This document shows, piece by piece, positions 8,381-15,135 of a stretch of DNA of 16,867 bases. This DNA comes from Mycobacterium sp. (GTDB lineage Bacteria > Actinomycetota > Actinomycetes > Mycobacteriales > Mycobacteriaceae). Both the position numbers and the translations under genes were made by a program. Under the pieces are notes generated by a model. It was not told the origin of the DNA. It searched no databases and saw only the letters and a list, made by a program, of their open reading frames with translations. Each line of letters opens with the position of its first letter. Position 1 is the stretch's first letter. The stretch covers positions 1 through 16,867 of the forward strand of contig JAOPWF010000773.1 in the NCBI GenBank assembly GCA_025965815.1. Reading direction: 5' to 3'.

Positions 8381-8816
8381 CCCCGACCCTTCGCGACCTA
8401 GACGGTCCGTGGTGGCCACACATTATGGAACCCGTTGTGAAATAGTTTGATTCCCACTGATTTCGAAAACTTCTAATCATTTCCACTGCAATTGTGTTTG
8501 GTACAGTTAATTGTTCGTTGCACTACTCAATAGTTGCGCACCGGTCCACAAATTACCCTTCACAGCAAAGGCAGGAATCGACGAAGGGGTAAGTTAATTC
8601 GAGGGAGGGGCGCGTCAGACGTCCCGCTTGGGAGCTACCAGGACCGGCAGGCCGACCGGTTTCTGCCGAGCCGGCGACGGCCCCACAGCCACTGTATCGG
8701 CTGCCACAACTCGTCCTGTGTTCATGACAGCCTCCAGTCCGTCGATCGACCAGTACCTTCTGGGTTCAATCGCCCGGCGCGCCTAGGTTGTTCCCAGGAT
8801 TTTCTAAGCACTCTCT
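8381..8816. other. Gene-poor gap with AT-rich core
   Basis: Bases 8461-8520 contain 20 G+C of 60 (33%), far below the surrounding genes, and the depression extends from roughly 8425 to 8560. The gap holds a possible small minus-strand ORF (8615-8725, separate entry). Otherwise I see no gene. Such AT-rich tracts are typical binding targets of the mycobacterial nucleoid protein Lsr2. Confidence 0.5.
8615..8725 (-). CDS. Possible 36-aa small protein with canonical ribosome-binding site
   Basis: The minus-strand ATG at 8725 is preceded by GGAGG with 5-nt spacing, one of the best Shine-Dalgarno sites in the window. The frame encodes MNTGRVVAADTVAVGPSPAR followed by 16 more residues (ending VAPKRDV) and stops with TGA. 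No signal peptide, transmembrane segment or known motif is visible. It lies alone between the divergent small-protein and lipoprotein genes. The ribosome-binding site supports it; the short length and absence of homology knowledge leave it uncertain. Confidence 0.4.
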   Translation of the reverse strand: MNTGRVVAADTVAVGPSPARQKPVGLPVLVAPKRDV

Positions 8817-9506
8817 GTGGTATCAACGGGCGTGCGCCTGTTCGGGTTCATCGCGGTGATGGCGCTCTTCCTTGCGGCATGCGCCCAGTCCCCGGAACGG
8901 ACGCCGACGAGAGCGCCGGTAACGACGTCGGCCGGCGCCGCCGTCGCGATCGACCCGGCGAAGATCAGGCGACTTCGCGGGGAACTGCCGCGCGATTACG
9001 AAGTCTCCGACAGTTCCGCTCCGGCCGGGCCAGCTGGCGTGTGGGGCCTCGGCCCGGACGGGGTCGCCGATCCGCCGCAGTGCGCGGCGCTGGCCAACCC
9101 GGTGGCGGAGGGACCAGCGGTGCAGGGAATCTCCGGATCTGGCCCCGGCGGCATCGTCTACGCAATCGTGACCGGTCCGCTGCCGGCGCCTGTGACCCTC
9201 GACCCATCCGTGGTGGCCGACTGCGCCCGGTGGACGCTGGCGTCGGGGCACACCACGGCGACGGTGAACCTGGTTGACGCCCCGGCTATCGAGGGGGCCC
9301 AAACCGTGGGCATGGCCTCCACCGTCAAGAACGTCGTCGAGGGTGGTACCGAGACCGACTCGCAGGCGCACACATTCACTGCCTATCTGGGCGACTACGT
9401 CACTTTCGTCGCGGTGGTCACGGATCCCGGATCGCCGAATCCTCCGCTAGGACCGGACTTCGCCGCGGCGCTGCTCGGGAAAACCGTGTCGGCGTTGCGC
9501 GGCTGA
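8817..9506 (+). CDS. DUF5642-type lipoprotein, first of a tandem pair
   Basis: A 229-aa exported lipoprotein. The signal peptide is followed by lipobox LAAC (Cys22 from the GTG at 8817); a second GTG at 8832 would shorten the n-region and is also possible. After a Pro/Thr/Ala-rich linker comes the same core as the next gene: an N-terminal LRGELPRDYEVSD strand, DPPQC, VVADC, a TVNLVDAPAIEGAQTVGMAS segment and an FTAYLGDYVTFVAVV strand. Two core cysteines match those of the downstream paralogue and may form a disulfide. DUF5642 proteins are known to me only from mycobacteria and relatives and have no assigned function. The stop is 26 bp before the next start, so they form an operon. No clear Shine-Dalgarno. 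Confidence 0.8.
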   Translation: MVSTGVRLFGFIAVMALFLAACAQSPERTPTRAPVTTSAGAAVAIDPAKIRRLRGELPRDYEVSDSSAPAGPAGVWGLGPDGVADPPQCAALANPVAEGPAVQGISGSGPGGIVYAIVTGPLPAPVTLDPSVVADCARWTLASGHTTATVNLVDAPAIEGAQTVGMASTVKNVVEGGTETDSQAHTFTAYLGDYVTFVAVVTDPGSPNPPLGPDFAAALLGKTVSALRG

Positions 9507-9532
9507 ACGCAGCCGTTGGTAGATTGGCCGCG

Positions 9533-10204
9533 ATGCTGAACCCGAGGATGGTGCTCGCGGCCGGATGCGTTGGCCTGCTCGCCGCTTGCGGCACTGGCAA
9601 GTCCGGCGACCCGCAGTCTTCCGCACCGAACATTGCCAACGTCAAGTCCGTCAAGTCGACCTTCGGCCCGCAATTTCATGTCACGGATGTGGGCCCCACG
9701 GGTATTGACCCCAAGCTGCTGGCGCCGCAGACCCTCCCTCCGGGCATGAAGTTCGACCCGGCCGGATGCGCCAACTTCGGCCTCGGTCAGACGCTGCCGT
9801 CCGGGCTGCAGGGCAATATGGCAGCGGTGATCGCCGAAGGCGAGGGCAACCGGTTCATCGCGATCGCCATCGAGACGAACACGAAGGTTCCGTTCGACAG
9901 CAAGGCGGCGACCGACTGTAAACACGTCACCTACTCCGGCGGCAGCGTCACCGGCGTGGTCGACGTTGTCGACTCACCACAGATCCGGGGCGCGCAGACC
10001 CTCGGCACTCACCGCCAGTTGACGGCGACCATCAACGGTCAACCGAAGACCGGTGAGCTCTACAACTACGTCGCGTATATGGACAACGAACTGGTCATGG
10101 TTACGGCCAACCCGCTCGTCGTGCCCAACCAGCCGGTCGTCCCGGTGAACCTGCAGCGAGCCAAGGACCTGTTCACCGCGGCCGCCGCGGCTGCCAAGGG
10201 CTGA
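9533..10204 (+). CDS. DUF5642 lipoprotein, second of a tandem pair
   Basis: A 223-aa lipoprotein. The ATG at 9533 (MLNPRMVLAAG) is preferred over the in-frame TTG at 9524. The signal peptide ends in lipobox LAAC with Cys19. The mature domain reads KSTFGPQFHVTDVGPTGIDP, LPPGMKFDPAGC, VIAEGEGNRFIAIAIET, ATDCKHVTYSGGSV, VVDVVDSPQIRGAQTLGTHR and ELYNYVAYMDNELVMVTANP, a good match to the DUF5642 pattern as I remember it. It probably corresponds to the gene between Rv0998 and Rv1000c in M. tuberculosis (Rv0999), by position; I am less sure of that. It converges on the AlkB-like gene with only 3 bp between the stop codons. Likely located on the outer face of the inner membrane; function unknown. Confidence 0.85.
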   Translation: MLNPRMVLAAGCVGLLAACGTGKSGDPQSSAPNIANVKSVKSTFGPQFHVTDVGPTGIDPKLLAPQTLPPGMKFDPAGCANFGLGQTLPSGLQGNMAAVIAEGEGNRFIAIAIETNTKVPFDSKAATDCKHVTYSGGSVTGVVDVVDSPQIRGAQTLGTHRQLTATINGQPKTGELYNYVAYMDNELVMVTANPLVVPNQPVVPVNLQRAKDLFTAAAAAAKG

Positions 10205-10207
10205 CGC

Positions 10208-10810
10208 TCAGCGCACGCCCTGCGGCCGGAACTGGATGCTGATTCGGGGACCGGTCGGCTTGGACGTCTTCGGAACCGAGTGCTCCCAGGTGCGTTGGCA
10301 CGAGCCGCCCATAACGATCAGGTCCCCGTGGCCCTGCGGCAGCCGCGATGACGACCCGCCGCCGCGCGGGCGGAGCGCGAACACCCGCGTCGCCCCCAGG
10401 CTGACGATGGCCACCATGGTGTCCTCTTTCTTGCTGCGGCCGATCCGGTCGCCGTGCCACGCGACGCTGTCGGTGCCATCCCGGTACAGGCACAGCCCGG
10501 CGGTAATGAACGGTTCGCCCAGCTCCTCGGCATATATCTGGTTCAGGCGGATCCGGAGTTCCTCGATCTGGGGATGTGGCGGCGGCTCGGTCGCGAGATC
10601 GTGGAAGCTGACCAGCCGCGGCACGTCAACAACGCGGTCATACATCGGCCGGCGTTCGGCACGCCACGGCACGCCCTCGGTGAGCTCATCGAACAGGGGA
10701 TCCGCCGACGTGTCGCTCAGCCAGCCGGAATGGACGTCGATCCATGCGCCGTCGCCGAGCCAACGACGTTCGTCGTGGTCGAAGAGGGAGCCCTGAACCG
10801 CCAAAGTCAC
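10208..10810 (-). CDS. AlkB-family 2-oxoglutarate/Fe(II) dioxygenase (Rv1000c-like)
   Basis: A 200-aa protein of the AlkB family, which oxidatively removes alkyl groups from nucleic acid bases. The iron triad is His119, Asp121 (WHGD) and His177 (WEHSVPK). 2-oxoglutarate is gripped by Arg189, with Arg195 in GPRISIQFR. YRDGTDSVAWHGD matches the ALKBH2/3-like signature. The GTG at 10810 is chosen because a TACAAT -10 ends exactly 7 nt before it, which implies a leaderless message; a longer frame from 10831 would begin inside the promoter. A LexA-type SOS box overlaps that promoter, so damage induction is likely. It lies directly downstream of soxR on the same strand but has its own promoter. The protein resembles Rv1000c by sequence and position. 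Confidence 0.9.
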   Translation of the reverse strand: MTLAVQGSLFDHDERRWLGDGAWIDVHSGWLSDTSADPLFDELTEGVPWRAERRPMYDRVVDVPRLVSFHDLATEPPPHPQIEELRIRLNQIYAEELGEPFITAGLCLYRDGTDSVAWHGDRIGRSKKEDTMVAIVSLGATRVFALRPRGGGSSSRLPQGHGDLIVMGGSCQRTWEHSVPKTSKPTGPRISIQFRPQGVR

Positions 10811-10817
10811 GCACACG

Positions 10818-10839
10818 ATTGTATCGCACACGCGTTCGA
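10818..10839 (-). promoter_or_regulatory. SOS (LexA) box and leaderless -10 of the alkB-like gene
   Basis: The minus strand reads TCGAACGCGTGTGCGA (10824-10839), differing at one base from the mycobacterial LexA box TCGAAC-N4-GTTCGA. It directly abuts TACAAT (10818-10823), which is followed by 7 nt and the GTG start. LexA bound here would cover the -10/-35 spacer and block RNA polymerase. Confidence 0.7.
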
Positions 10840-10843
10840 GGGT

Positions 10844-11275
10844 TCAGAGCCGAACGGCCCCAGGACCCTGGTGGGCCAGCACGTCACCAGGGTTGGAGAG
10901 TGCGCAGCTGCGCAGGCTCAGGCAGCCGCATCCAATGCAGCTGGTCAGGTTGTCGCGCAGCCGCTCCAGGTGCATGATCCGGTCGTCGAGATCCTGGCGC
11001 CAACCCGCGGACAGTCGCCCCCAGTCCTTGCTCGTCGGCACCCGGTCGGTGGGCAGTGTCGCCAGTGCGGCACGGATACGGGCCAACGGGATGCCCAGGC
11101 GCTGCGACATGCGGATGAACGCCACCCGGCGCAGTGTCTCGCGGGCGTAGCGGCGCTGATTGCCGCTGGTCCGACGGCTGCTGATCAGGCCTTCGCGTTC
11201 GTAGAAATGCAGGGCGGACACCGCGACGCCGCTGCGCACGGCCATGTCGCCCGGGGTGAGTTCATGCTCGTTCAT
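10844..11275 (-). CDS. soxR: Redox-sensing MerR-family regulator SoxR
   Basis: A 143-aa MerR-type transcription factor. The winged helix-turn-helix spans about residues 1-70 (AVRSGVAVSALHFYEREGLI, GNQRRYARETLRRVAFI). A coiled-coil dimerisation helix follows (about 75-110). The [2Fe-2S] ligands are Cys113, Cys116, Cys118 and Cys124 in the diagnostic CIGCGCLSLRSC pattern. SoxR senses redox-cycling compounds through this cluster. The ATG at 11275 is favoured over the TTG at 11287 because TATTGT lies 8 nt upstream of it, again suggesting a leaderless mRNA, and because the protein then begins MNEHELTPGDMA. It is divergent from arcA, with a SoxR-type operator over its own promoter. Downstream is the alkB-like gene, 33 bp away. 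Confidence 0.93.
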   Translation of the reverse strand: MNEHELTPGDMAVRSGVAVSALHFYEREGLISSRRTSGNQRRYARETLRRVAFIRMSQRLGIPLARIRAALATLPTDRVPTSKDWGRLSAGWRQDLDDRIMHLERLRDNLTSCIGCGCLSLRSCALSNPGDVLAHQGPGAVRL

Positions 11276-11278
11276 AGA

Positions 11279-11296
11279 CCTTAACAATAGTTGAGG
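11279..11296. promoter_or_regulatory. SoxR operator overlapping the soxR -10 element
   Basis: The 18-bp CCTTAACAATAGTTGAGG keeps both outer arms of the known SoxR site CCTCAAGTTAACTTGAGG (CCTyAA...TTGAGG, one arm mismatch) at the same spacing. It covers TATTGT on the minus strand (11284-11289), the predicted -10 of soxR. Autoregulation is therefore likely. Its centre is about 25 bp upstream of the proposed arcA -10. Confidence 0.65.
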
Positions 11297-11309
11297 TGGC
11301 GGCTAAGGC

Positions 11310-11315
11310 TACGGT
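11310..11315 (+). promoter_or_regulatory. Candidate leaderless -10 element of arcA
   Basis: TACGGT is followed by exactly 7 nt and the GTG at 11323. The same geometry is seen upstream of the alkB-like gene and pmt, and the resulting start matches the length of M. tuberculosis ArcA. Confidence 0.5.
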
Positions 11316-11322
11316 GCTATCT

Positions 11323-12531
11323 GTGACGGAAACCCGGTTGGGCTCCAATTCCGAGGTCGGCACGTTGCGGACCGTGATCCTGCACCGTCCGGGCGCCGAA
11401 CTGCAGCGGCTCACCCCGCGCAACAACGACAAGCTGCTCTTCGACGGCCTGCCCTGGGTTGCGCGCGCTCAGGAGGAGCACGACGCGTTCGCCGGACTGT
11501 TGCGGTCACGCGGTGTCGAGGTCCTGCTGCTGTCGGACCTGCTGACCGAAGCGTTGTCCAGTGGCGCGGCGCGGATGCACGGGATCGCCGCCGCGGTCGA
11601 CGCCCGACGGCTCGGCCTGCCGCTGGCACAAGAGCTTTCGGCCTATCTGCGCACCCTGGAGCCGGCGCCGCTGGCCCACATCCTGATGGCAGGTATGACC
11701 TTCACCGAGCTGCCGTCGGCCGCGCGCGCCGACTCCTCGCTGGTGCGCCTGATGCACCATGGCGGCGATTTCGTCATCGAGCCGCTGCCGAATCTGCTCT
11801 TCACCCGTGATTCGTCGATCTGGATCGGTCCGCGGGTGGTCATCACGTCACTGGCGCTGCCGGCGCGGGCCCGCGAGACGTCTCTCACCGACCTGATCTA
11901 TGCCCACCACCCGCGGTTCACCGGGGTGCGTCGCGCCTACGAGTCGCACACCGCACCGGTCGAGGGTGGTGACGTGCTCCTGCTCTCCCCGGGCGTGGTG
12001 GCCGTCGGCGTGGGGGAGCGCACCACACCTGCCGGGGCTGAGGCGTTGGCGCGCAGTCTCTTCGACGACGACCTGGCGCATACGGTGCTGGCTGTGCCGA
12101 TCGCCCAGGAGCGTGCGCAGATGCACCTCGACACCGTCTGCACCATGGTGGACACCGACGCCGTCGTGATGTATCCGAATATCGTTGACTCGTTGTCGGC
12201 GTTCACCATTCGACGCACAGCCGGCGGCGTCAAGATCGACGACGCCGCCCCGTTCGTCAAGGCGGCCGCGGACGCGATGGGGATTGACCGGTTGCGGGTG
12301 ATCGACACCGGTTTAGACCCCGTCACAGCGGAGCGCGAGCAATGGGACGACTGCAACAACACGCTGGCGCTTGCGCCGGGTGTAGTGGTCGCCTACGAGC
12401 GCAACGTGGAAACCAATAGCCGCCTGCAGGATTCGGGTATCGAAGTGCTGTCGATATCGGCGTCGGAGCTGGGGACCGGCCGCGGGGGCCCACGCTGCAT
12501 GTCCTGTCCCGCCGCCCGCGACCCGCTGTAA
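11323..12531 (+). CDS. arcA: Arginine deiminase
   Basis: Hydrolyses arginine to citrulline and ammonia in the cytoplasm. The sequence is full length and nearly collinear with M. tuberculosis ArcA (Rv1001, 402 aa): [20 protein letters not shown] at the N terminus, FTRDSS with Asp163, [17 protein letters not shown], His268 in HLDTV, and the catalytic Cys392 in [17 protein letters not shown]. The GTG at 11323 gives exactly 402 aa and lies 7 nt after TACGGT; the frame is open back to a GTG at 11296, which would overlap the SoxR operator and is less likely. No arcB, arcC or arcD is nearby, so it is not a standard arginine fermentation operon. It is divergent from soxR, so redox control is possible but the operator spacing does not prove it. 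Confidence 0.95.
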   Translation: MTETRLGSNSEVGTLRTVILHRPGAELQRLTPRNNDKLLFDGLPWVARAQEEHDAFAGLLRSRGVEVLLLSDLLTEALSSGAARMHGIAAAVDARRLGLPLAQELSAYLRTLEPAPLAHILMAGMTFTELPSAARADSSLVRLMHHGGDFVIEPLPNLLFTRDSSIWIGPRVVITSLALPARARETSLTDLIYAHHPRFTGVRRAYESHTAPVEGGDVLLLSPGVVAVGVGERTTPAGAEALARSLFDDDLAHTVLAVPIAQERAQMHLDTVCTMVDTDAVVMYPNIVDSLSAFTIRRTAGGVKIDDAAPFVKAAADAMGIDRLRVIDTGLDPVTAEREQWDDCNNTLALAPGVVVAYERNVETNSRLQDSGIEVLSISASELGTGRGGPRCMSCPAARDPL

Positions 12532-12545
12532 CCCGCGCTGCGCGC

Positions 12546-12604
12546 CGAGATTGTCGCCAGGGTCGCGAAACCCTAGGGAGGGGACAGCCTTGGTGACAAT
12601 CTCG
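12546..12604. repeat. Palindromic repeat, copy 1 (downstream of arcA)
   Basis: A 59-bp imperfect palindrome. The left arm CGAGATTGTCGCCAGGG faces the right arm CCTTGGTGACAATCTCG (12588-12604), and the outer 10 bp pair perfectly. Copy 2 at 13482-13538 is very similar along its length and in the same orientation. It sits between the stop of arcA (12531) and the stop of the frameshifted endonuclease gene (12617), so it could also terminate both transcripts. Confidence 0.75.
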
Positions 12605-12616
12605 CCGGAGGATCGC

Positions 12617-13449
12617 CTAGGTGCGGCTGGCGAGCGCACGGCGGACCCGTCCGACGATGACCGCCGGCCGGTCTTCGGCGATCGCCCGGACAACGATCCA
12701 GCCCAGTCGCTGCAGCATCTCGGCGCGGTTGATGTCCTTCACATACTGACGCCGATCGGTGCGATGCTGGTCGCCGTCGTATTCGACGGCGACCATCGGG
12801 TCCTCCCAACCCATGTCCAGGTAAGCTACCGCAGTGCCGAGCCGCACCTCGATCTGAGTCACCAGCGGGGGCAGGCCCGCGTCGATGAGAATCAGCCGTA
12901 GCCAGCTCTCCTTCGGCGATTGCGATCCGGCATCCATGAGTGCCGGGCAGTCTGCGAAAAGCGCACGCCGCGAGCACCTTTTAACCGGGCTACCAGTGGT
13001 GCAACATCGTCCGCCGTCACACCTGTCGCTCGAGCGAGCGCATCGAGGTGGGCAACAGCGACTCCTCGGGGCAGGTGCCTTCCGAGGTCGAGGGCGGTGC
13101 GTGCCGCTGTTGTCACCGGAAGCCCGTCGCGTTCGAGCACGTCTTCAGACCGAATGCGCTCGCGGCGAACCAAGATCCCGGGCGGGGGACGGTTGAACTG
13201 ACCGATAAGTTCGACCGGTGCGAAATCGTCGATCCAATTCGCGCCGTGTAAACCTGCCGCGGCCTGTCCCGCGATGATGCCCCTGCGGCCGGACCACAGC
13301 CAAGCGCCGCGAATGTTCTCCCGAAGTGACCGGTTGGCGTTCTTCGGTAGGTACACATCGCGGTAGATCGTCCGGTAGTTCCATCGCAGCTGAGCGCGAG
13401 TGAGCTCGCCTCGCGCCAGCGCTTCGGTCCCCAGAAATACCGGCCCCAT
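12617..13449 (-). pseudogene. AbiEi-like/DUF559 endonuclease-like gene split by a frameshift
   Basis: The upstream frame (13449 to a stop at 12892) begins at the ATG of MGPVFLGTEALARGELTRAQ and encodes an AbiEi-like N-terminal domain (AAAGLHGANWIDDFAPVELI, DGLPVTTAARTALDLGRHLP, HLDALARATG). The downstream frame (ATG at 12937 to a stop at 12617) encodes the Vsr-like DUF559 nuclease domain: MDAGSQSPKESWLRLILIDA, YLDMGWEDP, AVEYDGDQHRTDRRQYVKDI and LGWIVVRAIAED. In the family these domains form one protein of roughly 280 aa. Here one base is missing near the short A run at 12957-12960. Possible readings are a recent pseudogene, a sequencing error, or expression as two proteins: the second ATG sits exactly at the domain border and overlaps the first frame by 46 bp. 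Many paralogues are usual per mycobacterial genome; their role is unknown. Palindromic repeats flank it on both sides. Confidence 0.8.
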
Positions 13450-13481
13450 GCGTCGATGGTGCGGACGCCACTGACATTCAC

Positions 13482-13538
13482 CGAGATTGTCGTCAGGGTT
13501 GCGAAGTCCTCAGGAACCCAGCCTTGGCGGCAATCTCG
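13482..13538. repeat. Palindromic repeat, copy 2 (between endonuclease gene and pmt)
   Basis: A 57-bp imperfect palindrome. The left arm is CGAGATTGTCGTCAGGG and the right arm is CCTTGGCGGCAATCTCG (13522-13538). It shares with copy 1 the blocks CGAGATTGTCG, CAGGGT, GCGAA, AGCCTTGG and CAATCTCG in the same order and orientation. It lies 33 bp upstream of the endonuclease start and 28 bp after the pmt stop. Confidence 0.75.
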
Positions 13539-13566
13539 ACGCAAAGACCCAAGAGCGCCAAAGAAC

Positions 13567-15111
13567 CTAACGCCAGCTGGGTAGCCAGATCTCCATGTTC
13601 CAGGTCGCCTGGGAGACCGGTATGCCCGTCAGAATGGGATACATCCAGGCGAAGTTCGTAATGACAAGGGCGACATAGCAGCTGACGAGTATCAATCCGA
13701 GCGTTCGTCGTTCCGACGACTGGTTGGGTTTGTGCAGGATGTCGCCGAGGATGAGCGCAATGGCCATGACGAGGAACGGCGCCATGGTGGCCGCGTAGAA
13801 GAAGTACATCTGCCGGTCGATGTCGGCGAACCACGGCAGCCAGCCGGCGCAGTAGCCCACCAGGATCACGGCGTACCGCCAGTCGCGGCGAACAACAGCC
13901 CGCCACGCAGCCCAGAACAGCACGGGTACCGCGAGCCACCACAATGCCGGCGTGCCGACCAACATCACCGCTTTCACGCACGACGCTGAGCCGCAACCCG
14001 GAACATTGTCTTGTTCGATCGCGTAGAGGACCGGCCGCAGCGACATCGGCCATGTCCAAGGCTTGGACTCCCACGGGTGATGGTTGCCCGCCGCATTGGT
14101 CAGCCCGGAGTGGAATTCGTAGGCCTTCGACGTGTAGTGCCACAGTGATCGGATCGCATCCGGAAGCACGCCACCCGGACCGATCGACTGGCCGACCTCA
14201 TGGCGATTGACGGCCGTTTCGGACGCGAACCACGGCGCATAGGACGCGAGGTAGACCCCGAACGGGATCAATCCCAGGGCATACGCCGTCGGCCCGACGT
14301 CACGGCGCGACGTGCCGAGCCAGGGACGGGGCACGCGGTACTGGCGGCGCGCGGCCACGTCGAACGCAAGGGTCATCAGCCCGAAGAACAGCACGAAGTA
14401 CAGCCCTGACCACTTCGTGGCACACGCCAGTCCGAGCAGCACGCCGGCGCCGAACCGCCACCAGCGAACCCCTAACCGCGGGCCCCACGGCGTCTCCGCG
14501 ATGCGCCCTTCCAGCAGCGCGACGTGCATGCGTTCCCGCACCTGGTCGCGATCGACGATCAACGCACCGAAGGCGGCGACGACAAACAACGTCAGGAAGC
14601 CGTCGAGCAGAGCCGTGCGGGAGGCGACGAAGCTGACCCCGTCGCAGATGAGCAGCAGGCCGGCGAGGCCGCCGACGAGGGTCGACCGGCTGATCCGGCG
14701 CGCGATCCGCGCCACCAGCGCCACCAGGATGACACCGCACACCGCCCCGCTGAATCGCCAGCCGAGGCCGTTGTAGCCGAAGAGCGCCTCACCGATGGCG
14801 ATCAATTGCTTGCCCACCGGCGGATGCACCACCAGGCCGAACCCGGGGTTGTCCTCGACACCGTGGTTGCTCAGCGTCTGCCAGGCCTGCGGCGCGTAGT
14901 GCTTCTCGTCGAAGATCGGCGTGCCGGCGTCGGTCGGGGAGCCGAGGTTGAGGAAACGCGTCAGCGTCGCCAGCGCCGTGATGACCGCCGTCATCGCCCA
15001 GCCCCGCAAGCGGTCGACGGGCCCGAAGTCGGCCACCGGCACCAGCGGTGCCGGGCTGATGACCGGGACCGCGCGCTCCGGCGCCGCGGCCTCGTCCGTA
15101 GGGGCTGTCAC
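13567..15111 (-). CDS. pmt: Polyprenyl-phosphate-mannose protein O-mannosyltransferase (GT39)
   Basis: A 514-aa multi-pass membrane protein that transfers mannose from polyprenyl-phosphate-mannose to Ser/Thr of exported proteins on the outer face of the membrane. After a cytoplasmic N terminus and a first membrane helix (about 38-55), the first outer loop carries the catalytic acidic pair Asp68-Glu69 in IFDEKHYAPQAW. Other family signatures are HPPVGKQLIAIGEALFGYN, DGVSFVASRTALLDGFLTLF, ATKWSGLYFVLFF, YTSKAYEFHSGL, HPWESKPWTWPM and the terminal NMEIWLPSWR. Length and sequence match Rv1002c. The GTG at 15111 is supported by TACGAT ending 7 nt upstream (leaderless). It is divergent from rsmI. 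Secreted proteins with Ser/Thr-rich linkers, such as the LpqN-type lipoprotein in this window, are likely clients. Confidence 0.95.
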   Translation of the reverse strand: MTAPTDEAAAPERAVPVISPAPLVPVADFGPVDRLRGWAMTAVITALATLTRFLNLGSPTDAGTPIFDEKHYAPQAWQTLSNHGVEDNPGFGLVVHPPVGKQLIAIGEALFGYNGLGWRFSGAVCGVILVALVARIARRISRSTLVGGLAGLLLICDGVSFVASRTALLDGFLTLFVVAAFGALIVDRDQVRERMHVALLEGRIAETPWGPRLGVRWWRFGAGVLLGLACATKWSGLYFVLFFGLMTLAFDVAARRQYRVPRPWLGTSRRDVGPTAYALGLIPFGVYLASYAPWFASETAVNRHEVGQSIGPGGVLPDAIRSLWHYTSKAYEFHSGLTNAAGNHHPWESKPWTWPMSLRPVLYAIEQDNVPGCGSASCVKAVMLVGTPALWWLAVPVLFWAAWRAVVRRDWRYAVILVGYCAGWLPWFADIDRQMYFFYAATMAPFLVMAIALILGDILHKPNQSSERRTLGLILVSCYVALVITNFAWMYPILTGIPVSQATWNMEIWLPSWR

Positions 15112-15118
15112 GCAAGCG

Positions 15119-15128
15119 ATCGTAGGCT
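15119..15128. promoter_or_regulatory. Overlapping divergent -10 elements of pmt and rsmI
   Basis: The minus strand reads TACGAT (15119-15124), 7 nt before the pmt GTG at 15111. The plus strand reads TAGGCT (15123-15128), 7 nt before an ATG at 15136. The two TANNNT boxes share two bases, so one small symmetrical site may fire two leaderless transcripts in opposite directions. Confidence 0.6.
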
Positions 15129-15135
15129 GTGCGCC

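Noticed and set aside
8534..9277. A 247-codon plus-strand frame starting in the AT-rich gap
   Set aside because: Most of it is an out-of-frame reading of the first DUF5642 lipoprotein, with Arg/Gly/Ser-rich nonsense composition.
11296..11323. GTG at 11296 as the arcA start
   Set aside because: It would add 9 residues absent from the M. tuberculosis protein, lies in the SoxR operator and precedes the likely transcription start at 11323.
12950..12965. Programmed -1 frameshift in the endonuclease gene
   Set aside because: The codons around CGC TTT TCG do not form an X-XXY-YYZ slippery heptamer and no obvious downstream stimulator was seen; mutation or sequencing error is simpler.
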